Notes: generated by a model from the letters alone, not told the origin. Counted from the stretch's first letter, positions 20,780-32,053 are shown. The stretch is 64,000 bases of DNA from Ypsolopha sequella (GCA_934047225.1 OW203988.1:5118229-5182228), one strand, 5' to 3'. Made by a program: numbers and translations.

Positions 20780-23700
20780 TCAGTTTTTTTTGTTATTCAA
20801 TTTTTTTTTTAAATCTTTTTTGTCATCATTTAGACTAGATTTCAAAGATTTAGACAGACTATTTTTTGCTTTATGTTCAATTTTATAATTTTCCGGTAAT
20901 TCTTCAAATGCATCATAATTAATAGCTGTAGGAACATTATAGCTATGATTTGGAACTGTTTCAATAACACTTACTTCCAATTTCTTCCCTATTTTCGATT
21001 TGACTTCTTTTGATATGAGTATTTTGTTTTGTACTTTTGAGGTCTTGTATAAATTTAACAATTCATTATGCCTTTCGATTCCTATATTTATCCCACTTGA
21101 ATCTGTAAGTCTCGAGTACAGATTTTTTAGTCTATGAACAATTGGTGATTTTTTTCAAAATTACTTCTAAAAGTGATTTTTTATTCTGTTTTGCCTTGAC
21201 GTAATTTAATTCTTTACGTACGGAACATTGATAAGGACTGCGCATAAAAACTTTTTTTTTATTTGTTGTATTTATTATTGTTTGAAACTGATTTTTTATT
21301 TAAATTGTCGTAATCAGCAGCAGTTTCAGAGTATTCATTTTCATTTATGTCTAAACTCTTTTTTGCGGTGGTACTTTTTCTGTTATTGCTTTGCCAAGTT
21401 TGTGTGTCTCACAGTTTTAATCCGCTGAGAGTTCCTAAATATTTCTGAAGAAAAGATAACTCTCAATATTATTAACGTCCGTATTTACGGCTGTCATTTT
21501 ATACAACTCATCAGTTGCAACAGCAACGTTATTGGATGTGCCAAAAGCTATAGACGAAGTCTGGTTTTATGGAATCTTACCGTTAGACCCTGCTTTTACT
21601 GACTTTCGTTTACATATAATTACTTTTTGGGAATATTGGAATACAATGTCCTTTGAAGGTACGAGATATACTGCGGAAACATTTACATCTCGCATTGTTT
21701 GTTTTTGTGATGGTTTTGGTTGAAAATCAACGTTGAAAACAACGTTAATCTCAACTTTTACAGCTTGTTGATTTAAAGACATTAACGAATTATATTGTAA
21801 ATGTTCATTTGTTGTGTTAGGTATTCTTGTTTTGTTTTTTTGACTTTCTATTAGCTTTTGATGAACAAAAAATAAGTTGTTCTTTACCAGTATTTCCCAA
21901 AAAATTCGGAGCATTTATAGCCGTATGTGTTACAACGTCAGCTGGTTTATAATGTTTTTTTTTTAGCTGTCATGGCACCTATTAAGCCTTAAATTTTTTT
22001 GTGGCATCTACTATGTGTTGTATTTTTAAACCTTTATTTCTAAGCGTGTCATCAGGCTGTTCTATTTTAAATTTTAATCCTGCCATCTCCCATGGTCTAA
22101 TGCGCAAGTATTTGAGTCCATCTAAAAAAATCTATCTTGTTGGTCAGGCGGAGGTATTCTTGGTTTTGGGGCTGCAGGTACATCAAATTTCATTCTCTTC
22201 GAGTGAAACTTTTATAAACATAATCTGTACTTTGCCCTTATAATTTGTGACAAACCTTTAGATCACCGCATTATTTCCATTCCATTGCTTTCTTCTCGTG
22301 CCATTCTGTCCTTTGCTAGCTTAAGCTGGTTTTCTTACAGACTTAAAAGCTCTTCTTTTGTCATATTTTTTAAATCCGATTCACTCATCCCTGCCGGCAA
22401 AAGGTTTTGATTGAATAGACTTGCAAGCTGTTCCTTTGTCTTATATTTTAAATCTGATTCATTGATACCTTTAAGCAATAAACTTTCTTCTTTGTAACGT
22501 CCTTGTTTCACCTGCTTTTTTATAAGGCTTAGAAGCCGTTCTCTAGACATATTTGTTAAATCTGATTCAGTCATACCTTCCGGTATAAGATTTTTATTTA
22601 TCAGACCTGTTCCGTTGCCATATCTTTTAAATCTAATTCATCTATGTCTATTGGCAACTGTCCCATGATCATTTCCATATTAAATTGTTTAAGCTGCTTT
22701 TTTACAAGTCTCAGAAGCTCTTCTCTTGACATATCTGTTAAATCTGATTCAGTCATACCTTCCGGTAAAAGATCTTTATTTATCATACCTACAAGCTGTT
22801 CCGTTGTCATATCTCTTAAATCTGATTCATCTATGCCTATAGGCAACTGTCCCATGATTATTTCCATATTTATTTGTTTTAGTTGCTTTTCTACAAGGAT
22901 TTGGACCTGTTCTCTCATCATATTTTTTAAACCTGATTCGCTTATTCTTTCCGGTAAAAGATTTTTATTTATGATACTTTCAAGCTGTTCCTTAGTCATA
23001 TTTTTTTAAATCTGGTGCATTTATGCCTATTGTAAATGGTCGTTCAATCAGTTTACCTTTGCTTGCTTCATTTGCTTTTTTTACAAGGCTTTGGAGCCGT
23101 TCTCTTGTCATATTGTCCAAATCTGATTCGGTCATCCCTTTCGGTAAAAGATTTATATATATATCAGTTTTTCAAGCTTTTCTTTTGTCATATCTTTAAA
23201 ATCTGATTCATTTAAGCCTATTAGCATTTGTTCTTTGACTTGATCCATTTTTGTGTTTGTTTTCTTTTCTTTTACTGTCCAATGATTCAAGTTTCTTATT
23301 TTTTAAACTTTTTGATATTGCTTGTGTAAGTTGTTTGACTGGTTAAAGACAATGGTTGCTTTCTGAAATTTGATAATGCAATGCGTTTTTGTGCACAAAC
23401 TTTGGACTCAGGTGAGATGTTTCTGTCTTTGAATAGTTCAACATCAAATCCAAAGTTAGATTCTAGCATAACAGCCTGTCTTTTGGGAGAAAAACACGAA
23501 TTTCCTTGTCTTACATTTGGTTTGTATCCCTTCATCAATACTTTTTGGTCAGTCGCAGCATGTATGGCTTTTTCATCAAAATAAAAATTGTTATTTTCCG
23601 AAGCAACTTTGTCTCTTGATTTACCTTTAATTTTCATTTTACGAAAATAACTATTTTTTTCACTTTTAGGTTCAGTTAAATCCATATCAGAAGTAAGAGA

Positions 23701-24725
23701 TTGTTGTTTTTTTTTTCTATTTCTATCATGGTCATGACTCTTATTTTTTTTCAAGCTGGATCTCGAAGCCGACTTCCATTTAAAAAAGTCAAACATAAAA
23801 TCCAAGCTTGATCTTTTGGCTGAATGTTGTGAAGAAGTTGATTGATCTTTTGAGAACATTATAGTTTTATTCATATCTCCACTTTTTAATTTATCTTTTA
23901 ACGTAGGTCTACTAAGTGTAGAAGATTCGTTTGTGAAAAATACTTTGGTCCGATCTTTTTCTTTAAAAAGCTTTTTAAATTTGTTGGTGCTTTCTCTGTT
24001 GCTGTTTTTCCCTTTCCAAGCGTTAAAACTTATTCGTCTACGTTTCGTGTATGAAGATTTTTTCTCATCTCTCACATTGTCGTTTATGCTAGAGTTACTG
24101 GGTGTTTTGAATTCTTCTTGTACCAAATTTGAGGAAGCCTTTTCTTCTGAGATTTTCTTTTTTCTTCTTCTTGCTGCCTTCAAAAAGTGAAGGGCACTTT
24201 GGCGAGCATCTAAATACTTTGTACCTTTTGATAATTCTGGACGAACGATAATGTTTCCATGTAACCCCGGTATATCTTTCATCAAATCTAGCCTTGCATG
24301 TACTTCGGGGGATTTGACCAAGTCACTAGGACGACTATCAAATCTTTTATGCTTCATTGATCGAGATTTGCTATTCTTCTGTAAACTAGGTTGTATTTGT
24401 TTATTTGATTTCATTGAAATATCAGTGGAATGTTTTGTTTTGTTGGTTGATAGTGTTTTATTTGTAGTGTCACTTCTGACTGGATTACTGCCGTATACTC
24501 GGTGTAATAACGCAGATTGATGGTCTTTTCTATTAAGTCGACAAGATGATCTTTTAATAATAGGTTTAAGTGTTTTACTTCGCATGATAAAAATAGAAAA
24601 ATATTTAGCACGTGGTCTTTTCTTTACCTGATTTCCCTTTAGATTACAATTAGCCGATTGGAATTCCTGATTAAATTCACTAGCTTCTCTATTTTCAAAA
24701 TGTTTTTTTCTAATTTCTTAGACAT
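20780..24725 (-). pseudogene. Decayed copy of the giant repeat-protein gene
   Basis: Homologue of the plus-strand gene at 55,292. The start equivalent, ATG at 24,725-24,723, is followed by a 1-bp loss in an A run that breaks the frame. From the second Met (24,585) a 429-codon frame is open to 23,296 and aligns with plus-copy residues ~50-325. It also carries ~157 extra residues. The DNA then jumps from the KKLES region directly to the 15th repeat unit, so the bulk of the array is gone. Repeat units 15-18 survive as broken frames (22,999-22,601 and 22,574-22,335). Pieces of the middle region are at 21,914-21,567 and 21,061-20,780. The cysteine-rich C-terminus is absent. A shorter protein from 24,585-23,296 remains possible. 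Confidence 0.85.
23296..24585 (-). CDS. 429-aa open frame retained in the decayed copy (uncertain)
   Basis: A basic, Lys/Ser/Arg-rich protein with no recognised domain. Residues 1-150 and ~309-425 align with the N-terminus of the 2527-aa protein, sharing TLKPI-K-SSCRLNRKD, QSALLHRVYGSNPV, GTKYLDARQSALHFLKAARR and LESNFGFDVELFKDRNIS. Residues ~152-309 (with RRRISFNAWKGKNSNR and FDFFKWKSASRSS) have no counterpart in the plus copy. The frame has stayed open over 1.3 kb while the downstream part has decayed. That could reflect chance, recent origin or selection. Listed separately because it may be a working short paralogue. Confidence 0.35.
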   Translation of the reverse strand: MRSKTLKPIIKRSSCRLNRKDHQSALLHRVYGSNPVRSDTTNKTLSTNKTKHSTDISMKSNKQIQPSLQKNSKSRSMKHKRFDSRPSDLVKSPEVHARLDLMKDIPGLHGNIIVRPELSKGTKYLDARQSALHFLKAARRRKKKISEEKASSNLVQEEFKTPSNSSINDNVRDEKKSSYTKRRRISFNAWKGKNSNRESTNKFKKLFKEKDRTKVFFTNESSTLSRPTLKDKLKSGDMNKTIMFSKDQSTSSQHSAKRSSLDFMFDFFKWKSASRSSLKKNKSHDHDRNRKKKQQSLTSDMDLTEPKSEKNSYFRKMKIKGKSRDKVASENNNFYFDEKAIHAATDQKVLMKGYKPNVRQGNSCFSPKRQAVMLESNFGFDVELFKDRNISPESKVCAQKRIALSNFRKQPLSLTSQTTYTSNIKKFKK

Positions 24726-25710
24726 TATCTTTAAAGTTATTACTTGTTTTAAATTTGAACATCAGTGTGCTTTCTGATAATATTTATTGTTTATGCTATT
24801 GCTGAAATCAGATTTTATTCAGACCACAATTTTTGATGTTTTGGTAACTTTGGTACTTGTCCATTACTTTCCCACAATTTGTGCGTAAAAATTATTAAGC
24901 AAGTTTATCTCTAGAAAGCTCAAGAGATAGTTTTTAAAGTATCATAACAGTTGTTATCATGTAAAATTCTTGACAGGTATTTTCTTCCAGGTTTTATTCT
25001 GATGCTTGGTTTGTTCCTTACTATGATTAAATTAAACGGTAGTTACTTGAACATTGCTCAAGCACAGATCCGAAACTGCTCTTGGTTCTTTGCATCGAAA
25101 TAGTTTTCAAACCACAGGTGAGATGGGTTCATTTTATAGGATAATCATAAAACCTTCTTTTTTTGCGTTCGTTCTTTTGTCAGCGGTTCGTGAAATTTTC
25201 TACAAATTATGCACTTGGGATTTTGTCGAGATCTAAGTATGTAAAAAGTTCGTGATATTTTGATAAGCACTAGAAATTGTTCTTAAGATATCGTTATCAA
25301 TTATAACAACTACTATTAGATGGAAAGTACATTGCTGTAATTATTCTCCAACTGTTTGATATCATGAAACCTTTCATGAAGGTTTTCTCCTGCTTTATTA
25401 GAAGCTGCTCCACACTTGCCACCTTTTGTCCTAATGAAATTACTGTATCTATCGATAACTTTTAAATTTTGAAACGTTTCTTGTTGGTAAAATAAGCATT
25501 TAAGGATTTACAAATTCTCTTAGTCCACAAATTATAAAGGGATTAGTCATTTACCAATAATTTTTGACACTTTTATTTTTTGTCTCTAACCAACGAAGTG
25601 GATATATTGTCTTTGCTCTAACCCACAGACTCAGACCAATAATTTGTTGACACGATTTGATCATTTCGTTTCGTCAAAGTGCATCGACGAGTTTCATGCA
25701 TAGAAGCAAA

Positions 25711-26017
25711 AATGTCAAAAGTTTAGATGAGCCCTGGCACCTAAAATATATTGCATTGTTTTTAAATGTGTGTGCCAACATAATTCCGACGCGCGCACAC
25801 TTATGAGTGCGCAATCTGTCTACCTACGGTCAGCAAAGTGATGAGACTACTAAAGTTGTTAAAATTATTAACTTTAAATGCACTTAAGGCGTCCAACTAT
25901 CACTGTTTTCAGATGAGCACTGATTCCAAACGTGTGAGCGTCACCCATTTAAAGGTGGAAACATTTTAGTGCTGTCATAGTACGGTAAGGGCTTTAATCT
26001 TTACTTTTGAAATCTTT
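25711..26017. mobile_element. 307-bp insertion with 13-bp target duplication
   Basis: Flanked by GCATAGAAGCAAA (25,698-25,710) and GCATAGAAACAAA (26,018-26,030). The plus arm has one uninterrupted copy (complement near 54,340-54,355). No coding and no inverted ends seen. SINE-like by its duplication length. Family unknown. Confidence 0.7.
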
Positions 26018-26900
26018 GCATAGAAACAAATCGGAACAATTTTGACGCGTATTTTGGTTGTAATTTGGAATGACCTTTTTCTAGTACCTAGTTTTGAATA
26101 CGGCATTTAAAGTAAATTCGGCAATCGCGGCCTGTAAAGCTGGCTCCTTGTTCACACCTAATCTACATTGTTATTAAGTAAATTCAAACTTCCTAAAAAC
26201 TTCCGAAAAATGTTTACATGAATGACAGCTGTAAATAAATAGACATTGCAACAGTTGTATTAAGTCGCATCAGCCCATGGGCAGAAGCGGTTTGTGCAGT
26301 TTGATGCGCGAATTTTGACGCGCATAAGTGTCGCGCTCAATGAGCGTTTTTCTCGTTGTGTTTTTTTTCTTAGTTCTTAGTTTTCCTCCAGATGGCGCTG
26401 TCCATGTCACCGTAGATAAAATGTGTTTTGTAGCAATCAATGTCAAAGTGGTTTTTCGTTTGTTTGGAATCAGTGCAAATTTTTCTTTGATTCTGTTGCT
26501 AAAGAATACGACAGTGCCATCTAGGAATCTTATTAAACACTAAATTTGACATAAGGAAAAACGTTCATACGGAACGCTTCCTAAAATGACTGTTGTTCTG
26601 AGGCTCTAACCCAGATTTTTACTCTTACCCACTGATCTTCATACTACACATATAAAAATACGTAGATTTTCCGAAAATTTTATTTTTTGTCTAGTATGAG
26701 TAAGTATAATCTACTTTAGTTATCACAAAAAAACTTTAAGCAATTAAAAAGAAATAGTGGTTACAAGAAGAATATAGTGTATAACAAAACAAGTATCCAT
26801 TAATTTTAATGTAAGAAAAAAAAATTGGGATTTTAATTATAAATTTTGGACTTTTTTTTAAGATGTTGCATCAGTTGGTTTTCATCAAAATTATATGTAA

Positions 26901-27262
26901 CTAGCTTCTGCCCGCGGCTTCGCCCGCGTGGCCTACAGGAAACAATTTTTTTTTTTCAGAAACAAACATTATGAGTGCTCTCACTCCCTCTATTTATTTA
27001 TTTATCGTATGGCAGATGTTAAAATTTATTTTTATTACACATAATAAACATAATTAACTACCTCTGGGAGACAGGGTGTAATGCTCGGCCGAAAAACCGC
27101 ACCGATTAAAGTTTTTTAAGATAGTGTCAAAATCCCTATCAGTTGTCAAAAAATGACAAATTTGAATACGGCAGCGTAATCGGAATACTTTTTTGGGCCT
27201 GGCAAAACCTGTCAAATTATTATTTTTTTTTTTGGTCTTTTGTTTAAATTTATAATATAAGA
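26901..27262 (-). mobile_element. Non-autonomous Helitron, minus orientation
   Basis: On the minus strand it begins TCTTATATTATAAATT after an A (27,263) and ends in the CGCGGGCGAAGCCGCG hairpin and CTAG (26,904-26,901) followed by T. A ~70-bp LINE 3' scrap (26,993-27,062) interrupts a CCTCT site that is continuous in the related copy near 49,285. Confidence 0.75.
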
Positions 27263-27424
27263 TGAAGAAGTTTTTATGTTTTTTCGTACCTTAGAGTCTT
27301 GAGCCATGCAGTCAGTGTTACTTTACATTCATAATATGTTTTAAAGTAGATTTTCTGATAGAGGTCGGTTAGACTTCATTTTCTTTTTCACTCTGTGAGC
27401 AATATTCTTTTTGTTATATAAAAA

Positions 27425-27836
27425 GGCGCTGAGACGTGGTCTCTTACCAAAGGCTTGATCCACCGATATAAGGTCGCTCAACGAGCTATGGAGCGGGCTA
27501 TGCTTGGGATATCTCTGATGGATAAAATCCGAAACGAAGATATCCGAGATCGAAGGTGACCGACATAGCCTGCCAATTCAGTAAGTTGAAGTGGCAGTGG
27601 AGTGGCCATATTTGTCGCCAACGTGATAACCGTTGGGGCCGTAGGACATTGGAATGGAGACCACGTACAGCAACACGCAACATAGGCCGCCCTCGTGCCC
27701 GCTGGACTGACGATCTGAAGGACGTTGCGGGTGGCGGCTGGATGAGGATGACTGAGGACCGCCAAGAGTGGCGTAATATTGAAGAGGCCTATATCCAGCA
27801 GTGGACGAATACGATGGATGGATGGATGGATGGATA
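27425..27836 (+). pseudogene. RTE-type LINE ORF2 C-terminal remnant
   Basis: Two frames joined by a frameshift near 27,550. The first gives YKVAQRAMERAMLGISLMDK and the second KLKWQWSGHICRQ, RPRARWTDDLKDVAGGGW and EEAYIQQW. These are the conserved C-terminal residues of RTE reverse-transcriptase proteins. The element ends in a GATG-unit tail at 27,817-27,836, as RTE elements do. It is 5' truncated, with no catalytic block. Confidence 0.8.
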
Positions 27837-27944
27837 AAATGTATCAGATGATGTTTCGTGATGAACAAACGGCGTCTGAAAGTCTGAATAACTAACAATG
27901 TCAGAATCAAACTTGACACTTTCACAGGTGGTAGAACTGATGCC

Positions 27945-28212
27945 GGGCTCGACTGTGGAGGTACCACCATCTTACTTGGAGACCCCCTCGAAGTTATTCG
28001 GGGGAGAGTAAGAGGACAGCTCACAGGCAAAAAACCAGGAGGCCCACCATGCCTGTGACCGATGGATGGCGGTATATCCATCCCTAATAGCCGGGCCTTA
28101 TATGGAACAGACTGGTGACGGGCAACGGCGTCACTGGTGCGAGGGTTCCGGCACCGTGCTCACCAACCCACCTGCCCAGCGTGTGTGACTATGGGCCATT
28201 CTTCTAGGATGA
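27945..28212 (+). repeat. Dispersed repeat A, copy 2
   Basis: Close match to 8801-9072. This copy lacks the RTE-like tail of copy 1 and is followed by repeat B on the other strand. Confidence 0.7.
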
Positions 28213-28226
28213 CCACATATAAATAC

Positions 28227-28304
28227 ATGCCTACCTCCGCCCATTCGATTAGTCTTGCTTAGAAGAACGGGCAAGAAACTTAGCAAGATCATGTATTTTT
28301 TTTT
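28227..28304 (-). repeat. Dispersed repeat B, copy 2
   Basis: Reverse complement of 12,380-12,455 (TTAGCAAGATCATGT, CCGCCCATTCGATTAGT). Confidence 0.65.
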
Positions 28305-28474
28305 AACATAAAACTTATACTATACAACAAATGACTTATATCTACTTTAACCAAGGGATAAGAAAATACAAGACAGCAGGAATACAGGTTAATTAAAAAA
28401 AAACATATATATCTTTGCCTACCTGAGTCTATTTCTTTTTACAGTCTGTAATTAATTACATTATATGTAAGCAT

Positions 28475-28760
28475 TATATATAAGGTCTTTCACTTTAAAT
28501 TGAAAGTAATTTAGGAAGTTAATATCGTTAATATCGTTAATATCGTTAATACATCACATTCCACTGCAAAGCACTTTTTTTTGCACGAACTTTTTTTTCA
28601 CTTCTCAGTACAAAGTGGTCCGATCAGCTGACTCAGTTTGTATGGACAAGTGAAGAAAAAGTTCGCGCAAAAAAATGTACTTTGCAGTGGAATGTGATGT
28701 ATTAACGATACTGAATCACCTCCTAAATTACTTTCAATTTAAATTGAAATACCTTATATA
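28475..28760. mobile_element. MITE with ~100-bp terminal inverted repeats
   Basis: Ends read TATATAAGGT(C/A)TTTCA inward. The arms share AATTGAAAGTAATTTAGGAG and ACATCACATTCCACTGCAAAG. The left arm carries a three-unit ATATCGTTA run where the right arm has one. TA-rich target. No coding. Confidence 0.85.
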
Positions 28761-28781
28761 TGCGTTAAAACTACGACGTAG

Positions 28782-29310
28782 CGGGTAAGCGGAAATAGCA
28801 GCGGGTATAGCAGCTGTGAAAAACCGGCAGATGTACAAATCAGCGATAGCACAGAACATCTTTTAGAATCCGGGACCAACCACTGGATAAAACTGCATAA
28901 CCCGAAAATTCTCTCCACCGATCGCCATTACTACCCTAGAATTGTGCGTGAAGCGATTGAAATCAAGAAACATCCAAATAATTTCAATAGGGAAGATGGT
29001 TTCAAATTGTCTCCCACATGGAGTCCAGTCATCGGGAAATTTAAATCACGGGTTTCTTCTCTTAGTGCGTCTCCGGATACTGTGAGCGTTGTGTGCCGTG
29101 CGTGAATAAGATAACAATTAATTTTAAAGACTAAAGTGTTTTTGCGGGTACAAGGAAAATACTTCGGTCGTCACCTGCATCTCATCACTGCGCCTCGCCA
29201 TACTTGCCAGTTTCCCGGGGACCACGAGACATGCAACTGTCTCGAAACGTCGGGTGTCCCCTTTTCGTAAAAAGGTAAAAATTGATCGCGGTAGACCCGA
29301 TTATATATAT
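28782..29310 (+). pseudogene. Penelope-like element 3' end
   Basis: The frame 28,782-29,105 encodes NHWIKLHNPKILSTD, YYPRIVREAIEIKKHPNNFN and REDGFKLSPTWSPVIG. This matches the C-terminal tail that follows the GIY-YIG nuclease in Penelope-type retroelements. The downstream untranslated part has TCTCGAAACGTCGGGTG and GATCGCGGTAGACCCG, also typical of that family. The reverse transcriptase is missing. Confidence 0.7.
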
Positions 29311-30389
29311 TATAACATGTCCTAAAATGACGTAAATTCGCCGAAAAAAAATTAAAAATAAAATCTTTTAAAAATTAAGCTATGGGAATTCAGCATTAGC
29401 TTTTATAAAAAATGTTTTTCTCTACCTGAGTAAAGGGCATCATACTCATGCAGCCTAATTTAAAGGAGTTTTACAGCGCCATCTATGAGACTTTTAATGA
29501 ATGTGGCTTGTATTGGAAAGTTCCTCGTAAGTACTTTGACAGAGACTTCTTTTGTGAAAAGACCTTAGTTTGTGGCCAAGAACTTTGAGATAGGACCGCA
29601 CTAGGCGTAACTACACGACAGCGGAGCGACGCGACGCGACTCGAAAACGTTCACTTATACTTCGATAGTATAGTTATAATTAATTTATAAGACTGATTCC
29701 GAACAATAAAGTTCGAAATATATCTCTCTAAATGTGTTTTTTAAAACTTCTACTTACATTAATATATATAAAACCTAGATATACTTATATAAATATTATA
29801 ATCTTACATAATAACGACAATAAGTCTTTACTCTTATATTAAACATTTTGCGATCAATTTTTTACTCCTCTGTTAAAATTTTGAACCATATAGAAAAAAA
29901 ACATTCAGATAAATTAATTTATCAGAGAAAAAACCTTAATGTTTATAACTAAGGGAAGAGGGCTTTAATTGTCTTTTTCTTAAGAAAAGTATTATCCCAT
30001 AAGTAAAACAAAACAAAAAAATAATAAGGACTTATCTCAGAAGAATGAAAGGAAAAAAATTAAATACAATTCGTCTGAGGTAATGTATGTGTCTAAGGGT
30101 CAGAATAATATTTTGAGGTCTGAGGTCTGAGGTATTCATCAGTGTTGCTCTTGTCAAAAAGTTCATCAATAATCGCAAAATCTGACAATGACACAAAAAA
30201 AATCTTTTGCTATCTATGCTACGTCCCCAATGATTACCAGATTGTTGTTGATCATCTTTGATATATACATATATAAATAATAATTAGATCCCAAACCACT
30301 TTCCCATGCGATGAGAAAAATTTCAATGAACAGAACCCGTATTCTAAAAAAATATCCAGCTTTAAGAAGGAGAACGTACGGCCGCCAAG
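29311..30389. other. Intergenic, AT-rich; no gene seen
   Basis: Contains a short GC-rich scrap near 29,615-29,645 (GCGGAGCGACGCGACGCGAC) and poly-A/T runs. The last ~150 bp is likely promoter and 5' UTR of the 30,390 gene, but I see no clear TATA box. Confidence 0.35.
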
Positions 30390-31604
30390 ATGTGTCGAAC
30401 GGTGCAATCCATTCTGCAGATGGGCATCTGTGCACTTCAGATGGTGATTCGGACCCTGATGACCGTTCTTCTAATGTTCGAGAACATCGTACGAATGTTA
30501 CTCCAGACTCTTTATAACTTCCTGTCCATCATGCTGCAGATACTATCCCTTTTACCCATATGTATTGTGTACTTGCTGTCGACCAAGCTAAAATGCTTCA
30601 TGTGTGGAGGCGGTGTGTGCCCTGCGGCTAGAAGCGGCACATGTGATATGGTCATGTCGTTCCTCGCGTTCGCAATTCTCTTCTTCATACTTAGATCTAC
30701 TGGACTTCTTGACAAGATATTTTATAACCTCGGCTACGCAAAAGCGCCTCAAATGTACACATCATTTGAACCAACTCCAGGCGAGCATACGACTTGTTCT
30801 AGAGATACTGCTACGACGACGACTCCCCATTCTACAACAACGAAATATGTAGACTACTATGAAGTATTGGGGGGTGCAGATGGGGAGCCGGATAAATATG
30901 GGCCGGACGGTCGTCCAATTGGGCCGTTTGGATGGGGGCCGGGTGGATGGGGGCCGCATGGATTCAGGCCGGATGGTATTCCAAAGAGCTTACAAAATGT
31001 TACCTTTATGGATGACGATGAATTTTACGGAGATGCCGAAGCAAAAAAAAAGGCTAAATCGGATCGAAAACGAAAGTTCCCGAAATGTAAAACAACACAA
31101 AACCTAGGACGACGACGGATTGATAAGGAAATTCCATGGACAAATACAGAAATTGCTACTGATATCAATGATGTTGATCCACTTGAAGAAGAAGAAAATA
31201 AAGTTAAAAATATATTAAGAGAAATCCAAAATTCTCAAAATTATATCGCAGAGACCTTAGATATACGGAATGATGAAGATGTTCTATCGTCTGTTGAATC
31301 ACCGATTCCTACATATATTAGAGAATATAATAATATAATAAGAAATACTGGAGGTGATAATTTTAAAGAAGATCGCACTGAAGTTTATTTAACTAAAAGC
31401 AGACCGAGTGAGGCTCGACAAAGAGTTCTGTATCACAAACATAGACAGCCACCAACCAGAATACGTAGTTCATCAACCGCAGAACCGTTCATCTACCAAG
31501 AAGAATTGATAAATACAGAAAGAAGTACCAAAGTTGATTTCGATTACACAATGAAAGAGCTAGATCCTACAAACCATTCTAATATTGTCTATTATTTGAT
31601 GTGA
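30390..31604 (+). CDS. Uncharacterised membrane protein with Cys motif and Gly-Pro-Asp repeats
   Basis: 404 residues in a single exon. The start ATG has a good animal context (GCCAAGATGT). Residues ~1-68 are strongly hydrophobic, enough for one or two membrane helices. The cysteine motif CFMCGGGVCP (~71-82) follows, then another helix (~86-108, MSFLAFAILFFILRSTG). A Thr-rich spacer and a YGPDGRPIGPFGWGPGGWGP-like segment (~170-195) come next, built from GPDG/GPxG steps. The rest is charged and probably disordered (KKKAKSDRKRKFPK). I do not recognise a family. The topology suggests a membrane-anchored protein with a long soluble tail. Single-exon genes like this are common among testis-expressed insect genes, which is only a hint. 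No mobile-element motif is present. Confidence 0.7.
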   Translation: MCRTVQSILQMGICALQMVIRTLMTVLLMFENIVRMLLQTLYNFLSIMLQILSLLPICIVYLLSTKLKCFMCGGGVCPAARSGTCDMVMSFLAFAILFFILRSTGLLDKIFYNLGYAKAPQMYTSFEPTPGEHTTCSRDTATTTTPHSTTTKYVDYYEVLGGADGEPDKYGPDGRPIGPFGWGPGGWGPHGFRPDGIPKSLQNVTFMDDDEFYGDAEAKKKAKSDRKRKFPKCKTTQNLGRRRIDKEIPWTNTEIATDINDVDPLEEEENKVKNILREIQNSQNYIAETLDIRNDEDVLSSVESPIPTYIREYNNIIRNTGGDNFKEDRTEVYLTKSRPSEARQRVLYHKHRQPPTRIRSSSTAEPFIYQEELINTERSTKVDFDYTMKELDPTNHSNIVYYLM

Positions 31605-31686
31605 AGTTGTATTAAACATGTGTTATAATTATTTTTTGTCTTCTTTCACCCTAGAATAAGATTATTACAACATCAAAAACTCTTTT

Positions 31687-31938
31687 ATGAGTACCTACTT
31701 AAATAGTTTTTTCGATGTTAAAACCGGTGCTATAATATTTATAACATGCAGCGACTGCGCAACACCTAAATTTTATGTAGGCAAGACAAAGTTTGCAAGC
31801 AGACAATGCAATGGATACGCCAACTGCAATTCGGACCTGTCTTGGAAGGCCTACTCCTTCCACACGGGTGGTCCAAAAACTTTCATAAAAATATATGATA
31901 GACACTATAGAGTCAAAAATAAAATTCAAGTTTCATAA
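31687..31938 (+). CDS. Small ORF, possible GIY-YIG-like fragment (uncertain)
   Basis: 83 codons with AIIFITCSDC and FYVGKTKFASRQC. The order hydrophobic strand - Cys-x2-Cys - YVGKT resembles the N-terminal half of the GIY-YIG nuclease domain as found in Penelope-like elements, but the rest of the domain is not visible. It follows the 30,390 gene by 82 bp in another frame. It could also be a small host gene or chance. Confidence 0.25.
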   Translation: MSTYLNSFFDVKTGAIIFITCSDCATPKFYVGKTKFASRQCNGYANCNSDLSWKAYSFHTGGPKTFIKIYDRHYRVKNKIQVS

Positions 31939-32053
31939 ACTATTTTTCTATTGTAAGTTTTGACGAAAAAAATCGAAAGTCATCGAAAGTTTCACATGAT
32001 TAACACAAGAATTCTTTTACTCCTTCCAAACGCCTAAAGCGATTTCAATCATT

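Larger units (their letters stand above)
20200..26215 (-). repeat. Minus-strand arm of a large inverted duplication
   Basis: Reverse complement of 54,150-63,545. The match includes ~1 kb upstream of the gene, the N-terminal coding, the last repeat units, the middle region and a short 3' flank. Relative to the plus arm it lacks the equivalents of 56,283-59,400 and ~61,830-63,295. It has two insertions (20,301-20,634 and 25,711-26,017). It also keeps ~470 bp (about 23,660-24,129) missing from the plus arm. With these differences removed the arm lengths agree to within about 100 bp. Confidence 0.9.

Noticed and set aside
22001..24520. Plus-strand frames of 60-121 codons
   Set aside because: They are antisense to the decayed repeat-protein copy and contain its complement.
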